Below are positions 7,244 through 13,073 of a stretch of DNA of 17,434 nucleotides, piece after piece. Source of the stretch: an archaeon (GTDB lineage: Archaea; B1Sed10-29; WALL01); NCBI GenBank assembly GCA_030592525.1, contig JAUVIW010000009.1, forward strand, positions 1 to 17,434, read 5' to 3'. The notes under the pieces were generated by a model. That model was given only the letters and a program-made list of their open reading frames with translations, ran no database searches and had not been told where the DNA came from. Position numbers and translations under genes: made by a program. Numbering within the stretch: the stretch's first letter is position 1; every line of letters begins with the position of its first letter.

Positions 7244-7561
7244 TTACTCATCCTCCTTTTCCTCAAGAGCCTCAAGCTCTTCAACAGCTTCCTTGCCCTT
7301 GGTGCCAGACGAGACAACGCGTGTTGACACGCGGCCGAGCTCGGTCTGTGGTGACCAAGCGCCGCCAGCCATCTTCGTGTCGCACTTTGAGCACTCCCAG
7401 ATGCCACTCGCCTTTCGCTTGAGCGAAAGCTTGCCGCACTGTGGGCACTTGTGCTTTGCCTTGGAGCGAAGCTCTATCTTCTTGACATTGTCACGGATCT
7501 TCTTTCCGTACTTGGAGCCAAAGCGGCCTGCGGAACCGACTTTCCTTGTTTTTTTAACCAT
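7244..7561 (-). CDS. rpl37ae: Large ribosomal subunit protein eL43 (L37Ae)
   Basis: Zinc-ribbon protein of the archaeal/eukaryotic large ribosomal subunit (105 residues from this start). N-terminal KKTRKVGSAGRFGSKYGKKIR (split: 3-12 and 13-23) is the conserved rRNA-binding start; the zinc knuckles are CPQCGK (39-44) and CSKCD (57-61), with KRKASGIWEC between. The usual core ends near GGAWSPQT; here it continues about 30 residues to a strongly acidic end (VEELEALEEKEDE), longer than most homologues, which end soon after the core. The frame is open to 7594, but the ATG at 7561 matches the family start and has AGGAG seven bases before it. It follows rrp42 by 10 bases. Confidence 0.93.
   Translation of the reverse strand: MVKKTRKVGSAGRFGSKYGKKIRDNVKKIELRSKAKHKCPQCGKLSLKRKASGIWECSKCDTKMAGGAWSPQTELGRVSTRVVSSGTKGKEAVEELEALEEKEDE
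7252..7258 (-). promoter_or_regulatory. Ribosome binding site for rpoP inside eL43 C-terminus
   Basis: Minus-strand AAGGAGG, followed by eight bases and the rpoP ATG. It is formed by the codons for the acidic end of eL43 (K-E-D-E-stop), so the site and the tail of the upstream protein are written in the same bases. Confidence 0.65.
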
Positions 7562-7571
7562 CGGAATCTCC

Positions 7572-8354
7572 TCATATGTGCTTCCTAAGCTCACCTGCCT
7601 TCTTCATAGCGAGCTCAAAAGCACTGTCAATCTCCGGTTGTGTGAAAGAGCCCTTGCCACCCTTCTGCGCGGCGCATAGGCCTTTTTCAACCATGCCGAA
7701 TGTGATTCTTGCGTCGAGGGCGTGCTCCTCATCCAGGCTGGGGTCAAGCATCACTGCATCGCCAACCTTAACGAAAGTGCACTCGACCGGCTTCTTTTTG
7801 ACAGGGAGCTTGGTCTTCTGCTTCTCCTTGATGACCAGGCCATCCTCAAACTTGAGCATCTTCGTGTTGTGCAAAGCCGCGGTCGCGGCGAGGCATCCTG
7901 CATCGAAAATGTTGCCGGCGTAGTTGAGCACGTGCATGTCAACCATTACCATCCACACAGCCTCTCCCTTCTCGATACAGAGCTTGTCCATATCGATTGA
8001 GTCGGACTCGCGGATGCAGCGGTCTACAACGCGTGCAATCTCAACAGCCTTTGGTGAGGGCGGGCCTGCCTCGAACTCTGGCGAAGCCAGGGGCACGAGC
8101 TCGGCGCCTGTCATGAGCACGCCTGAGTTGGGCCTGTCAGAGTAAGGCTTGCCTGCCTGCAGTGAGATGCCTGCGATGACCTGCGTGTCACCCATCTTCA
8201 CCAAAGCGGAACCGGGTGCGTGCGGGATGAAGTCTGTTGTGACCTCTATCTTGCGGTAGTCATTCATGCCACGACCGTCAGCACGCTCCCCCTTTGCAGC
8301 GAGATTGTGGACATAGTCACTCTTTACTCCCCAGGACGGGTCGATGAAAGTCAT
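7572..8354 (-). CDS. rrp42: Exosome complex subunit Rrp42 (RNase PH-like, non-catalytic)
   Basis: One of the two RNase PH-like subunits of the archaeal exosome ring, (Rrp41-Rrp42)3, which degrades RNA 3' to 5' with phosphate and can add A-rich tails. Rrp42 itself lacks the catalytic residues but shapes the active site and RNA channel. Seen in 260 residues: GERADGRGMNDYRKIEV (22-38), the family's N-terminal signature; SALVKMGDTQVIAGI (49-63); the ELVPLASPEFEAGPPSP segment (85-101) typical of Rrp42/Rrp45; DMHVLNYAGNIFDAG (139-153); and VGDAVMLDPSLDEE (208-221). The ATG overlaps the rrp41 stop as ATGA, a coupling that suits equal amounts of both subunits. Confidence 0.95.
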   Translation of the reverse strand: MTFIDPSWGVKSDYVHNLAAKGERADGRGMNDYRKIEVTTDFIPHAPGSALVKMGDTQVIAGISLQAGKPYSDRPNSGVLMTGAELVPLASPEFEAGPPSPKAVEIARVVDRCIRESDSIDMDKLCIEKGEAVWMVMVDMHVLNYAGNIFDAGCLAATAALHNTKMLKFEDGLVIKEKQKTKLPVKKKPVECTFVKVGDAVMLDPSLDEEHALDARITFGMVEKGLCAAQKGGKGSFTQPEIDSAFELAMKKAGELRKHI

Positions 8355-9082
8355 TTCTTCCCACCTCCTTTGTACTTGGCCTTAAGAGCCTTTTTCTGTT
8401 CCTCGTAAGCCATCATGCAGCCCTTTGTTGCGAGCGTCATAGCCGTCTTGAACTCCTTGGGTGACAGGTCACCGTCCATCTGAAGCAAGACAATCTCGCC
8501 AGTGTGCGGGACAATCGCCATCGGGACGTCGGCCTTGCCGAAGTTGTCTTCGAGCTTGCCCAAGTCAAGGACGATGTGGTCACCGGCCTTTCCTGCGGCG
8601 CACGAAGCAACCATGTCCTTCATTGGAATGCCTGCGTCAGCGAGCGCAACGCTTGCCGCGGTTAAAGCGGCGCAGCGCGTGCCGGCATCAGCCTGCAGCA
8701 CTTCGACGTTAATGTTAATCATGCTGTTCGGGAACCGCTCCGTGAGGACGACCTTGTTCAGGGCTTCTTCGGAAATCTTGCTTATCTCCGTGCTCCTTCG
8801 GTCGCGTCCCGGGCGCTTGCGGTCGTCCACGCTGAACGGCGCCATGTTATAGCGGTACATTAGCGTTGAGCCGTAAGGGCTCGCCTTGTGTCGGGGGAGG
8901 CACTCGCGCGGGCCGTAGACCGCTGCGATGACCTTGTTGTTACCCCACTCTAGGTAAGCAGAACCATCAGCTTGCTCGAGGACTCCGGCCTCGATCTTCA
9001 GGGGCCTCATTTCATCAATGGCCCGTCCGTCGAGCCTTTTCCCCTTTGCGTCAATTAATTTGATATCACTTTTCATTCCCAT
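8351..9082 (-). CDS. rrp41: Exosome complex catalytic subunit Rrp41
   Basis: Catalytic RNase PH-like subunit of the archaeal exosome. From the ATG at 9082 (243 residues) the protein shows KRLDGRAIDEMRPLKIE (15-31), ADGSAYLEWGNNKVIAAVYG (38-57), the phosphate/RNA-binding RPGRDRRSTEISK (90-102, Arg pair at 95-96), the conserved LQADAGTRCAALTAAS segment, and LEDNFGKADVP (177-187), whose two Asp (179, 185) correspond to the catalytic aspartates. A basic KAKYKGGGKK tail ends it. The ORF opens at a GTG (9091), but ATG 9082 lies five bases after AAGGTGA and is the better start; ATG 9076 is also possible. It overlaps rrp4 by 17 bases and rrp42 by 4. Confidence 0.94.
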   Translation of the reverse strand: MGMKSDIKLIDAKGKRLDGRAIDEMRPLKIEAGVLEQADGSAYLEWGNNKVIAAVYGPRECLPRHKASPYGSTLMYRYNMAPFSVDDRKRPGRDRRSTEISKISEEALNKVVLTERFPNSMININVEVLQADAGTRCAALTAASVALADAGIPMKDMVASCAAGKAGDHIVLDLGKLEDNFGKADVPMAIVPHTGEIVLLQMDGDLSPKEFKTAMTLATKGCMMAYEEQKKALKAKYKGGGKK

Positions 9083-9692
9083 TTGATTCACCTTCTAGGA
9101 AATCCTTTATTTTGTCTGTTAATCCGTCAGTATGAGCGAGCTCAACAATCATGTTGAGCGCTTCCTCGGTTTTCTTTACTGTTTCTGTGTCGCCTTTGAT
9201 GTAAACACGGCCGTTCCTTCCAACGAAGAGCGTCACTCCACTCTTGCGAAGGAGCTCGAGCATCGAGCCCTTGTGCCCGACGACGCGCGGTATCTTGACC
9301 GAGGGTATGTCCATGAGCTTGCCTTCATACAGCTTCATCGGGCGCTCGAGGTCAACCTTGTTAATTTCGTTCACGCTCGCGATGTCCACCAGGACAACGT
9401 CGCCGGCCTTCAGCCGGTCGCGCCCGTCCAATGGGAGGTAGCCGTTGTAAGCGGACCTTATGTCCACGAACGCTGCCTCGAACCGTATGGCTTCAATTAC
9501 GCCGATAACCTTGTCGCCTTCGCGGGGCATGTACTTGCCTTCAAGCGGGACAACGCTGACCGCGTCCTCGCGCTTGTTCATAAGGCCGTAAGTGTTCGCG
9601 TACACGCCATCATCGGCCTTGTACGTTCCCTGCCCTGCGTGCAGCTTCGTCCCTTCTGAAAGCTTTTCGCCTGGTATTACTACTTCACGCAT
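9066..9692 (-). CDS. rrp4: Exosome complex RNA-binding cap protein Rrp4
   Basis: Cap subunit that sits on the RNase PH ring, recruits RNA (with a preference for A-rich 3' ends) and feeds it into the channel. Order in 208 residues: N-terminal domain with VVIPGEKL (4-11) and the glycine-rich GQGTYKADDGVYAN (20-33); an S1 domain (about 58-125) starting GDKVIGVIEAIRFEAAFVDI and containing NGYLPL; and a KH domain (about 132-195) with VVGHKGSMLELL (137-148) as its RNA-binding loop and VGRNGRVYIKGD after it. The ATG at 9692 is preceded by AGGAG with six bases between. A 31-base gap separates it from SBDS, one of the few real gaps in the superoperon. Confidence 0.95.
   Translation of the reverse strand: MREVVIPGEKLSEGTKLHAGQGTYKADDGVYANTYGLMNKREDAVSVVPLEGKYMPREGDKVIGVIEAIRFEAAFVDIRSAYNGYLPLDGRDRLKAGDVVLVDIASVNEINKVDLERPMKLYEGKLMDIPSVKIPRVVGHKGSMLELLRKSGVTLFVGRNGRVYIKGDTETVKKTEEALNMIVELAHTDGLTDKIKDFLEGESNGNEK
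9088..9094 (-). promoter_or_regulatory. Ribosome binding site deciding the rrp41 start
   Basis: Minus-strand AAGGTGA followed by five bases and ATG at 9082. The competing GTG at 9091 lies inside this site, so it could not use it. The site is within the last codons of rrp4. Confidence 0.6.
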
Positions 9693-9723
9693 GTTTTACT
9701 CCTGAAAGAGAAAAGCCATTAAC

Positions 9724-10422
9724 TCAAATGGTCTCAAGCAGCTTTGTTTCAACGCTGCCGTGCGTCTGCTTGTTGAGATAATCATAAATGTCTGATTGCA
9801 TTCCAGCCGGAATCTCCACAACTATCCTGAGTGAGCCGTCTGACAGCCACTCCTCCCTAACGCGGTTGAAGTCATGTAGGTATCCGTAGCACTTCGCTGC
9901 GAACTGGGATGGGATGTGGATTTCAACCCTCGCACGCGCCATTTTGATTGGCAGGATGGGCATCAGTTGCTTGATGACCTCCTCTGCCTGCCTCTTGGCG
10001 GACTTGAACGGGTCAACGTGCACTTTGGCTTCCCCCATCGCCTTCTCAATTCTGTTTGGCGGGACAGGTGCCTTTGTTCGCGGGTCAATTGACTCCCTTG
10101 CAATCATGTTGACTATTTGCTTGTGCTTCTCTTTCTGCATCTCGTGCCTTTGTTCTGTTGTTAACTGTATTTCTCCTTTCTTGATGATTTTTTTTGCTAT
10201 GTCTGTGAATGCTACGGTGCCGAATGCTTCCTTGATCGTTTCCTCACTTGCTTTCTCGGCCTTGCTGGCGTCCTTGTACACGTCGTCGGACGCAACGACT
10301 TCCATGACATCGATTGAGTCATCGTCACGCACATCCCACGCAGTCTCGGGGTCCACGAATATCTCGAAGTGGTGGCCGTGCGAGACCAGGCGCGCTATGA
10401 CTGCTTTGTCAAGGCTAATCAT
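9724..10422 (-). CDS. sdo1: Ribosome maturation protein SBDS/Sdo1
   Basis: Archaeal orthologue of the Shwachman-Bodian-Diamond syndrome protein, which in eukaryotes works with EFL1 to release the anti-association factor eIF6 from new large subunits. In 232 residues: the FYSH/SBDS N-terminal domain (1-85) with MISLDKAVIARLVSHGHHFEI split at residue 12 by a Leu-Val pair; a central helical domain including QLTTEQRHEMQKEKHKQI (85-102), RESIDPRTKAPVPPNRIE (109-126); and a ferredoxin-like C-terminal domain with LMPILPIKMARARVEI (about 153-168). Its ATG overlaps the psmA stop as ATGA. SBDS between proteasome alpha and exosome genes is the standard archaeal arrangement. Confidence 0.94.
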   Translation of the reverse strand: MISLDKAVIARLVSHGHHFEIFVDPETAWDVRDDDSIDVMEVVASDDVYKDASKAEKASEETIKEAFGTVAFTDIAKKIIKKGEIQLTTEQRHEMQKEKHKQIVNMIARESIDPRTKAPVPPNRIEKAMGEAKVHVDPFKSAKRQAEEVIKQLMPILPIKMARARVEIHIPSQFAAKCYGYLHDFNRVREEWLSDGSLRIVVEIPAGMQSDIYDYLNKQTHGSVETKLLETI

Positions 10423-11138
10423 TTTTTCTTCTCCACGATTTTCTTGAGCTGGTCGGCGGAAAGGCGCTTGAATGAGCGGTCCTTTGACTGCACATGATGG
10501 ATGGATACGGTGCCGGTCGATGTGTTCTTGTCACCCACATGCTTCAGCGCCTTGTACGCAAGCTTGACTGCGGTGTCGAACTCCATCTCCCTGTCGTAGT
10601 CCTTCTCGAAAATAGCCTCGACGTCCTTCTTGCCTGAGCCGATTGCGGAAGCGAAGACTTCTGAGAACGCACCGCTCGGGTCGGTCTCGAACAGCTTTGC
10701 GCCGCTGTCGTCCATGCCCAGGATTAGGAGTGCGGTTCCAAAGGGGCGCATGCCACCATACTGTGTGAACAGCTGCTTGTAGTCACACACCTCTTTCGTG
10801 AGGGCTTCGGTGTGCATGGGCTCATTGTACGCAACCTTTTCACGCTGCGCCTCAACACGTGCGTAATGGATGATGCGTCGCGCGTCAGCGACGAGCCCGC
10901 TTGTTGCGGCACCGATGTGGTCATCAATCTTGAATATCTTCTCGATTGAGTCTGCGTTAACAAGGCGCGAGCCGACGTTCTTGTCTGTTGCCAGCAAGCC
11001 GCCGCCATCGAAAACCATTCCAATCGCAGTAGCTCCTCTTTTTACTGCCTCGCGCGCATACTCCACCTGGAACAGGCGGCCATCCGGCGAGAACACTGTT
11101 ATTGCTCTGTCGTAAGCTTGGGAAGAAGCAGGGTACAC
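10419..11138 (-). CDS. psmA: 20S proteasome alpha subunit
   Basis: Alpha subunit of the archaeal 20S proteasome; seven copies form each outer ring and gate entry to the proteolytic chamber. The N-terminal gate sequence is seen as QAYDRAITVFSPDGRLFQVE (residues 7-26), with the YDR at 9-11. Further family features are YAREAVKRGATAIG (27-40), ATSGLVADAR (about 78-87), QYGGMRPFGTALLI (127-140) and SAIGSGKKDVE. It has no catalytic Thr, as expected for an alpha subunit; the beta subunit is not in the window. The start is GTG at 11138, since it gives the normal gate length and GGTG lies five bases upstream. It has a 54-base gap upstream and a 4-base overlap with SBDS downstream. The gap may carry its own promoter. 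Confidence 0.95.
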   Translation of the reverse strand: MYPASSQAYDRAITVFSPDGRLFQVEYAREAVKRGATAIGMVFDGGGLLATDKNVGSRLVNADSIEKIFKIDDHIGAATSGLVADARRIIHYARVEAQREKVAYNEPMHTEALTKEVCDYKQLFTQYGGMRPFGTALLILGMDDSGAKLFETDPSGAFSEVFASAIGSGKKDVEAIFEKDYDREMEFDTAVKLAYKALKHVGDKNTSTGTVSIHHVQSKDRSFKRLSADQLKKIVEKKK

Positions 11139-11192
11139 TTTAACACCACTGTAAAATTATCTTGTCTCTAGACGCTTCTATTTTAAGCAAGC

Positions 11193-11525
11193 CTATTTAA
11201 ATACTTTGCTTTGGCGCACTGTTTTCAGCGTGCCAGACACGCACAGGATGTCGCATTTGGCTCTGGCACCGGCCACTGAGCTGATGAAAGCCATGGCAGC
11301 CAACATGTCGTACAAGCGGTCGTGCGTGGAGCGAACAATGCCCTTGCCACGCCTTATCTCAATGACGCTGAAATTCGCCTCAGCGAAGCCCTTCTCACCG
11401 ATTAAGGTCAAAACAGCGTTACTAAGGACTTTGGAGCATTCTTCGTCTGTTTTAGGTGTTTCGAGGGTGAATTTGAACGCGGCGTAGCGGCGGCGCTCCT
11501 TGAGCACAGCAGGGAACGGCTTCAT
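11193..11525 (-). CDS. rnp2: Ribonuclease P protein component 2 (POP5)
   Basis: POP5 homologue, which pairs with RPP30 to activate the catalytic RNA of RNase P in 5' maturation of tRNA. In 110 residues the RRM-like/POP5 fold is suggested by RRRYAAFKF (11-19), a strand-helix region SKVLSNAVLTLIGEKGFAEA (30-49, exactly the first helix and turn), the conserved RRGKGIVRSTHDRLYDML (59-76) and a hydrophobic AMAFISSVAGARAKCDIL (79-96), ending with SGTLKTVRQ, the family's C-terminal GT-[LI] motif. The frame opens at 11579 but the family start matches the ATG at 11525, which overlaps the RPP30 stop as ATGA and has a G-rich site upstream. Co-translation with RPP30 fits their heterotetramer. Confidence 0.88.
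   Translation of the reverse strand: MKPFPAVLKERRRYAAFKFTLETPKTDEECSKVLSNAVLTLIGEKGFAEANFSVIEIRRGKGIVRSTHDRLYDMLAAMAFISSVAGARAKCDILCVSGTLKTVRQSKVFK
11194..11203 (-). promoter_or_regulatory. Possible internal TATA box upstream of psmA
   Basis: The palindrome TATTTAAATA covers the last codons and TAG stop of the POP5 gene and lies about 60 bases from the psmA GTG, which would leave a leader of roughly 30 bases with the GGTG site inside it. The motif and the 54-base non-coding gap are seen; promoter activity is inferred. It could allow psmA-SBDS-exosome transcription independent of the RNase P genes. As an A/T-rich spot at a gene end it may instead be chance. Confidence 0.35.
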
Positions 11526-11995
11526 GCATAACCCCCCCCTCTCTTCAAGAGCGCAGCGGGTGCTTTGGCGATAGCCCACTTCGCCTGCTGGGGATTGAGG
11601 CCCAGGAGAACACCCAAAGCGATTAGCTGTTCAGGAGCGCGAGCCTCCCACGCATCACGCGCGTCGGAGACCAGGATAACACGGACCTTCATTTTTAAGC
11701 AGAGTTGGATTAGCTTGCTGTAAGCGCTTATAAGGCGGGCCCGCTTAAAGCGCGAGGCCACGAGGAACTGGCGGAAGCTGATGGCAATGGCAACGCCACG
11801 CTGCTTCGCGATTTCCACGACAGCGGAGTCCACTGTGAGCTTGCCCGAGGTAATGGGGTTGAGAAGGACTTGGGCCTTGGAGCGCACTATCTTGCGGTTC
11901 TCGTCGAGGGAGCCGCCGCGCCTTATGGCTAGGGAGTGCTTGGACTGCTTGAATCCACTGTGGGGGGCTTCTGTAACAAGGTCGTAGTAGTCCAC
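11522..11995 (-). CDS. rnp3: Ribonuclease P protein component 3 (RPP30), short form
   Basis: RPP30 homologue, partner of POP5 in archaeal RNase P. The C-terminal two thirds match the family: LAIRRGGSLDENRKIV (about 23-38), VLLNPITSGKLTVDSAVV (43-60), GVAIAISFRQFLV (67-79), VRVILVSDARDAWEARAPEQ (104-123), LIALGVLLGLNPQQAKWAI (124-142) and a terminal LLKRGGGYA. Typical members have around 210-240 residues with a TIM-barrel-like fold; this one has 157, so roughly the first two beta-alpha units appear to be missing. The start is GTG at 11995: no other start codon exists in frame before a stop upstream, and a TATA box about 26 bases away predicts a leaderless message beginning here. First gene of the superoperon. 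Confidence 0.83.
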   Translation of the reverse strand: MDYYDLVTEAPHSGFKQSKHSLAIRRGGSLDENRKIVRSKAQVLLNPITSGKLTVDSAVVEIAKQRGVAIAISFRQFLVASRFKRARLISAYSKLIQLCLKMKVRVILVSDARDAWEARAPEQLIALGVLLGLNPQQAKWAIAKAPAALLKRGGGYA

Positions 11996-12017
11996 GGCTC
12001 CATTATACCCATGGCAG

Positions 12018-12024
12018 TATAAAT
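12018..12024 (-). promoter_or_regulatory. TATA element for RPP30, possibly shared by the divergent gene
   Basis: On the minus strand the bases read ATTTATA, centred about 26 bases before the RPP30 GTG, the spacing for leaderless transcription of the superoperon. On the plus strand the same bases read TATAAAT, centred 35 bases before the ATG at 12056, which would give a leader of about ten bases. No other A/T-rich element is better placed for either gene. The sequence and spacing are seen; two-way use is inferred. Confidence 0.55.
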
Positions 12025-12055
12025 GTTTTTATTCACTTGGTGTGTATTCAGAGGC

Positions 12056-12391
12056 ATGGGACTCGCTGACCTCATAAAAAAGAAAGTGGCCAAAGGAGAG
12101 AAAATCATAGTGGATGATGAGCAGATTCTGGCCAAGGGCATCCAGAACGACGAGAGGAGCATTGGCCAGGCCCTCGAGCACCTGCACCCGCACATCAGCA
12201 AGAACAAGGACAAGTACAAGCAGTGGATACAGGGCAACCAGCCGCAGGTTGGGATCCCGAAGGGCAAGAAGCAAAGCATGATTTCCGAGCACACGACTGT
12301 AAATCCCTGGACTGGCCTCCAGGGCACGAGCGACATGCAGGCAATGAAAAGAAAGAAGAAGGTCGTGAAGCGCCGCAGGCCAGGCAGGTAG
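12056..12391 (+). CDS. Small basic protein of unknown function
   Basis: I do not recognise this 111-residue protein. It has no signal peptide, membrane segment or cysteine. The N-terminal half is amphipathic and mixed-charge (GLADLIKKKVAKGEK, then EQILAKGIQNDERSIGQALE), likely helical; the middle is polar with HPHISKNKDKYKQWIQG; the end is very basic (MKRKKKVVKRRRPGR), suggesting nucleic acid or ribosome binding. The frame opens at 12023, but ATG 12056 is taken because the A/T-rich promoter element lies just upstream of that extension. Third positions are mostly G or C, as in neighbours, and it sits between the superoperon promoter and eL15, in line with eL15. The reverse-strand frame over the same bases looks like an artefact rich in Cys, Phe and Leu. 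A ribosome-associated role is inference from charge and neighbours only. Confidence 0.7.
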   Translation: MGLADLIKKKVAKGEKIIVDDEQILAKGIQNDERSIGQALEHLHPHISKNKDKYKQWIQGNQPQVGIPKGKKQSMISEHTTVNPWTGLQGTSDMQAMKRKKKVVKRRRPGR

Positions 12392-12396
12392 CAAAA

Positions 12397-12409
12397 CCCT
12401 TTTAAAGGG
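12397..12409 (+). promoter_or_regulatory. Possible promoter for eL15-uL16-dph2
   Basis: The gap 12392-12485 (about 94 bases, the largest in the window) begins with CCCTTTTAAAGGG, a near-palindrome holding a TTTTAAA core that could act as a TATA box, with transcription starting about 25 bases on and a leader of some 55 bases before the eL15 ATG. It directly follows the stop of the small basic protein. Termination or read-through from that gene cannot be excluded. The rest of the gap shows nothing clear beyond GGAG near 12473. Confidence 0.3.
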
Positions 12410-12485
12410 CAAAGCTTGGAAATAACGCACGCATTCATATGCACGCAGATGATGGGTAACACCTGATTGCGTGGAGATGGTTCAA

Positions 12486-13067
12486 ATGGGAGCATACAAA
12501 TATATCCAGGACACATTCCGCAAGGAATACGCTACCAAGTCGCCTGAATACAAGGCACGCCTGATAGCAATACGCAAAGAGCCGGTCATCAAGACGCTCG
12601 ACAAGCCTACTAATATACCCCGCGCAAGAGCGCTCGGGTACAAGGCGAAGCAAGGCTTCGTCATCGCACGCGTCCGCGTCACACGCGGAAGCGGCATGCA
12701 CACCCACCCAGTGAAGGGGCGCAGGCCAAAGCGCATGGGCTCAAGAAAGCTGACGCGCAAGAAGAGCAAGCAGACGATTGCAGAGGAGAGGGCACAGCGC
12801 AAGTTCACTAACCTCGAAATCCTGAACAGCTACTGGATCTGTGAGGACGGCCAGCACAAGTGGTTCGAAGTGCTGCTCGTGGACCCCAAGCACCCGAGCA
12901 TCGCCAATGACGGCGATGTCTCATGGATAACGTCGAACAAGCACACCAAGCGCGCGAACCGCGGCAAGACAAGCGCATCGCGCAAGGGCCGTGGCCTCAA
13001 CAAGAAGGGCATCGGCACTGAGAAGACTCGGCCAGGCCGCAGGGCGCGTGGCAGGAAGGGGCGGTGA
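12486..13067 (+). CDS. rpl15e: Large ribosomal subunit protein eL15
   Basis: Ribosomal protein L15e of the archaeal/eukaryotic large subunit (193 residues, normal length), which binds 23S rRNA deep in the subunit. Features: start GAYKYIQDTFRKEY (2-15); the conserved NIPRARALGYKAKQGFVIAR (43-62); RVRVTRGSG; RRPKRMGSRKLTRKKSKQ (78-95); AEERAQRKFTNLEILNSYW (99-117); EDGQHKWFEVLLVDPKHPSI (120-139); and a basic tail rich in Arg/Gly/Lys (RPGRRARGRKGR). The frame opens at a GTG at 12471, but ATG 12486 matches the family and has GGAG nine bases before it. In many archaea eL15 heads the RPP30-POP5-psmA series in the same direction; here it faces away. Confidence 0.94.
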   Translation: MGAYKYIQDTFRKEYATKSPEYKARLIAIRKEPVIKTLDKPTNIPRARALGYKAKQGFVIARVRVTRGSGMHTHPVKGRRPKRMGSRKLTRKKSKQTIAEERAQRKFTNLEILNSYWICEDGQHKWFEVLLVDPKHPSIANDGDVSWITSNKHTKRANRGKTSASRKGRGLNKKGIGTEKTRPGRRARGRKGR

Positions 13068-13073
13068 TTGTAA

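Noticed and set aside
6552..7679. A 375-codon open frame on the plus strand over Pcc1, Brix, RpoP and eL43
   Set aside because: It is opposite four recognisable genes, is rich in Ser, Pro and Leu as expected from antisense of GC-ended codons, and matches no fold I know.
12397..12409. CCCTTTTAAAGGG as a hairpin terminator
   Set aside because: Arms are short with almost no loop and no T-run follows; a TATA-type role is a little more plausible, though weakly supported.
12029..12430. A 133-codon minus-strand frame opposite the small basic gene
   Set aside because: Leu/Val/Ala-rich shadow frame with no plausible start signals; the plus-strand frame explains the region better.
11929..12516. A 195-codon minus-strand frame across the RPP30 start and the small basic gene
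   Set aside because: Its composition (many Cys, Phe, Leu, Trp) is odd, it overlaps the RPP30 start region and opposes a frame with neighbour-like codon use and a promoter element.
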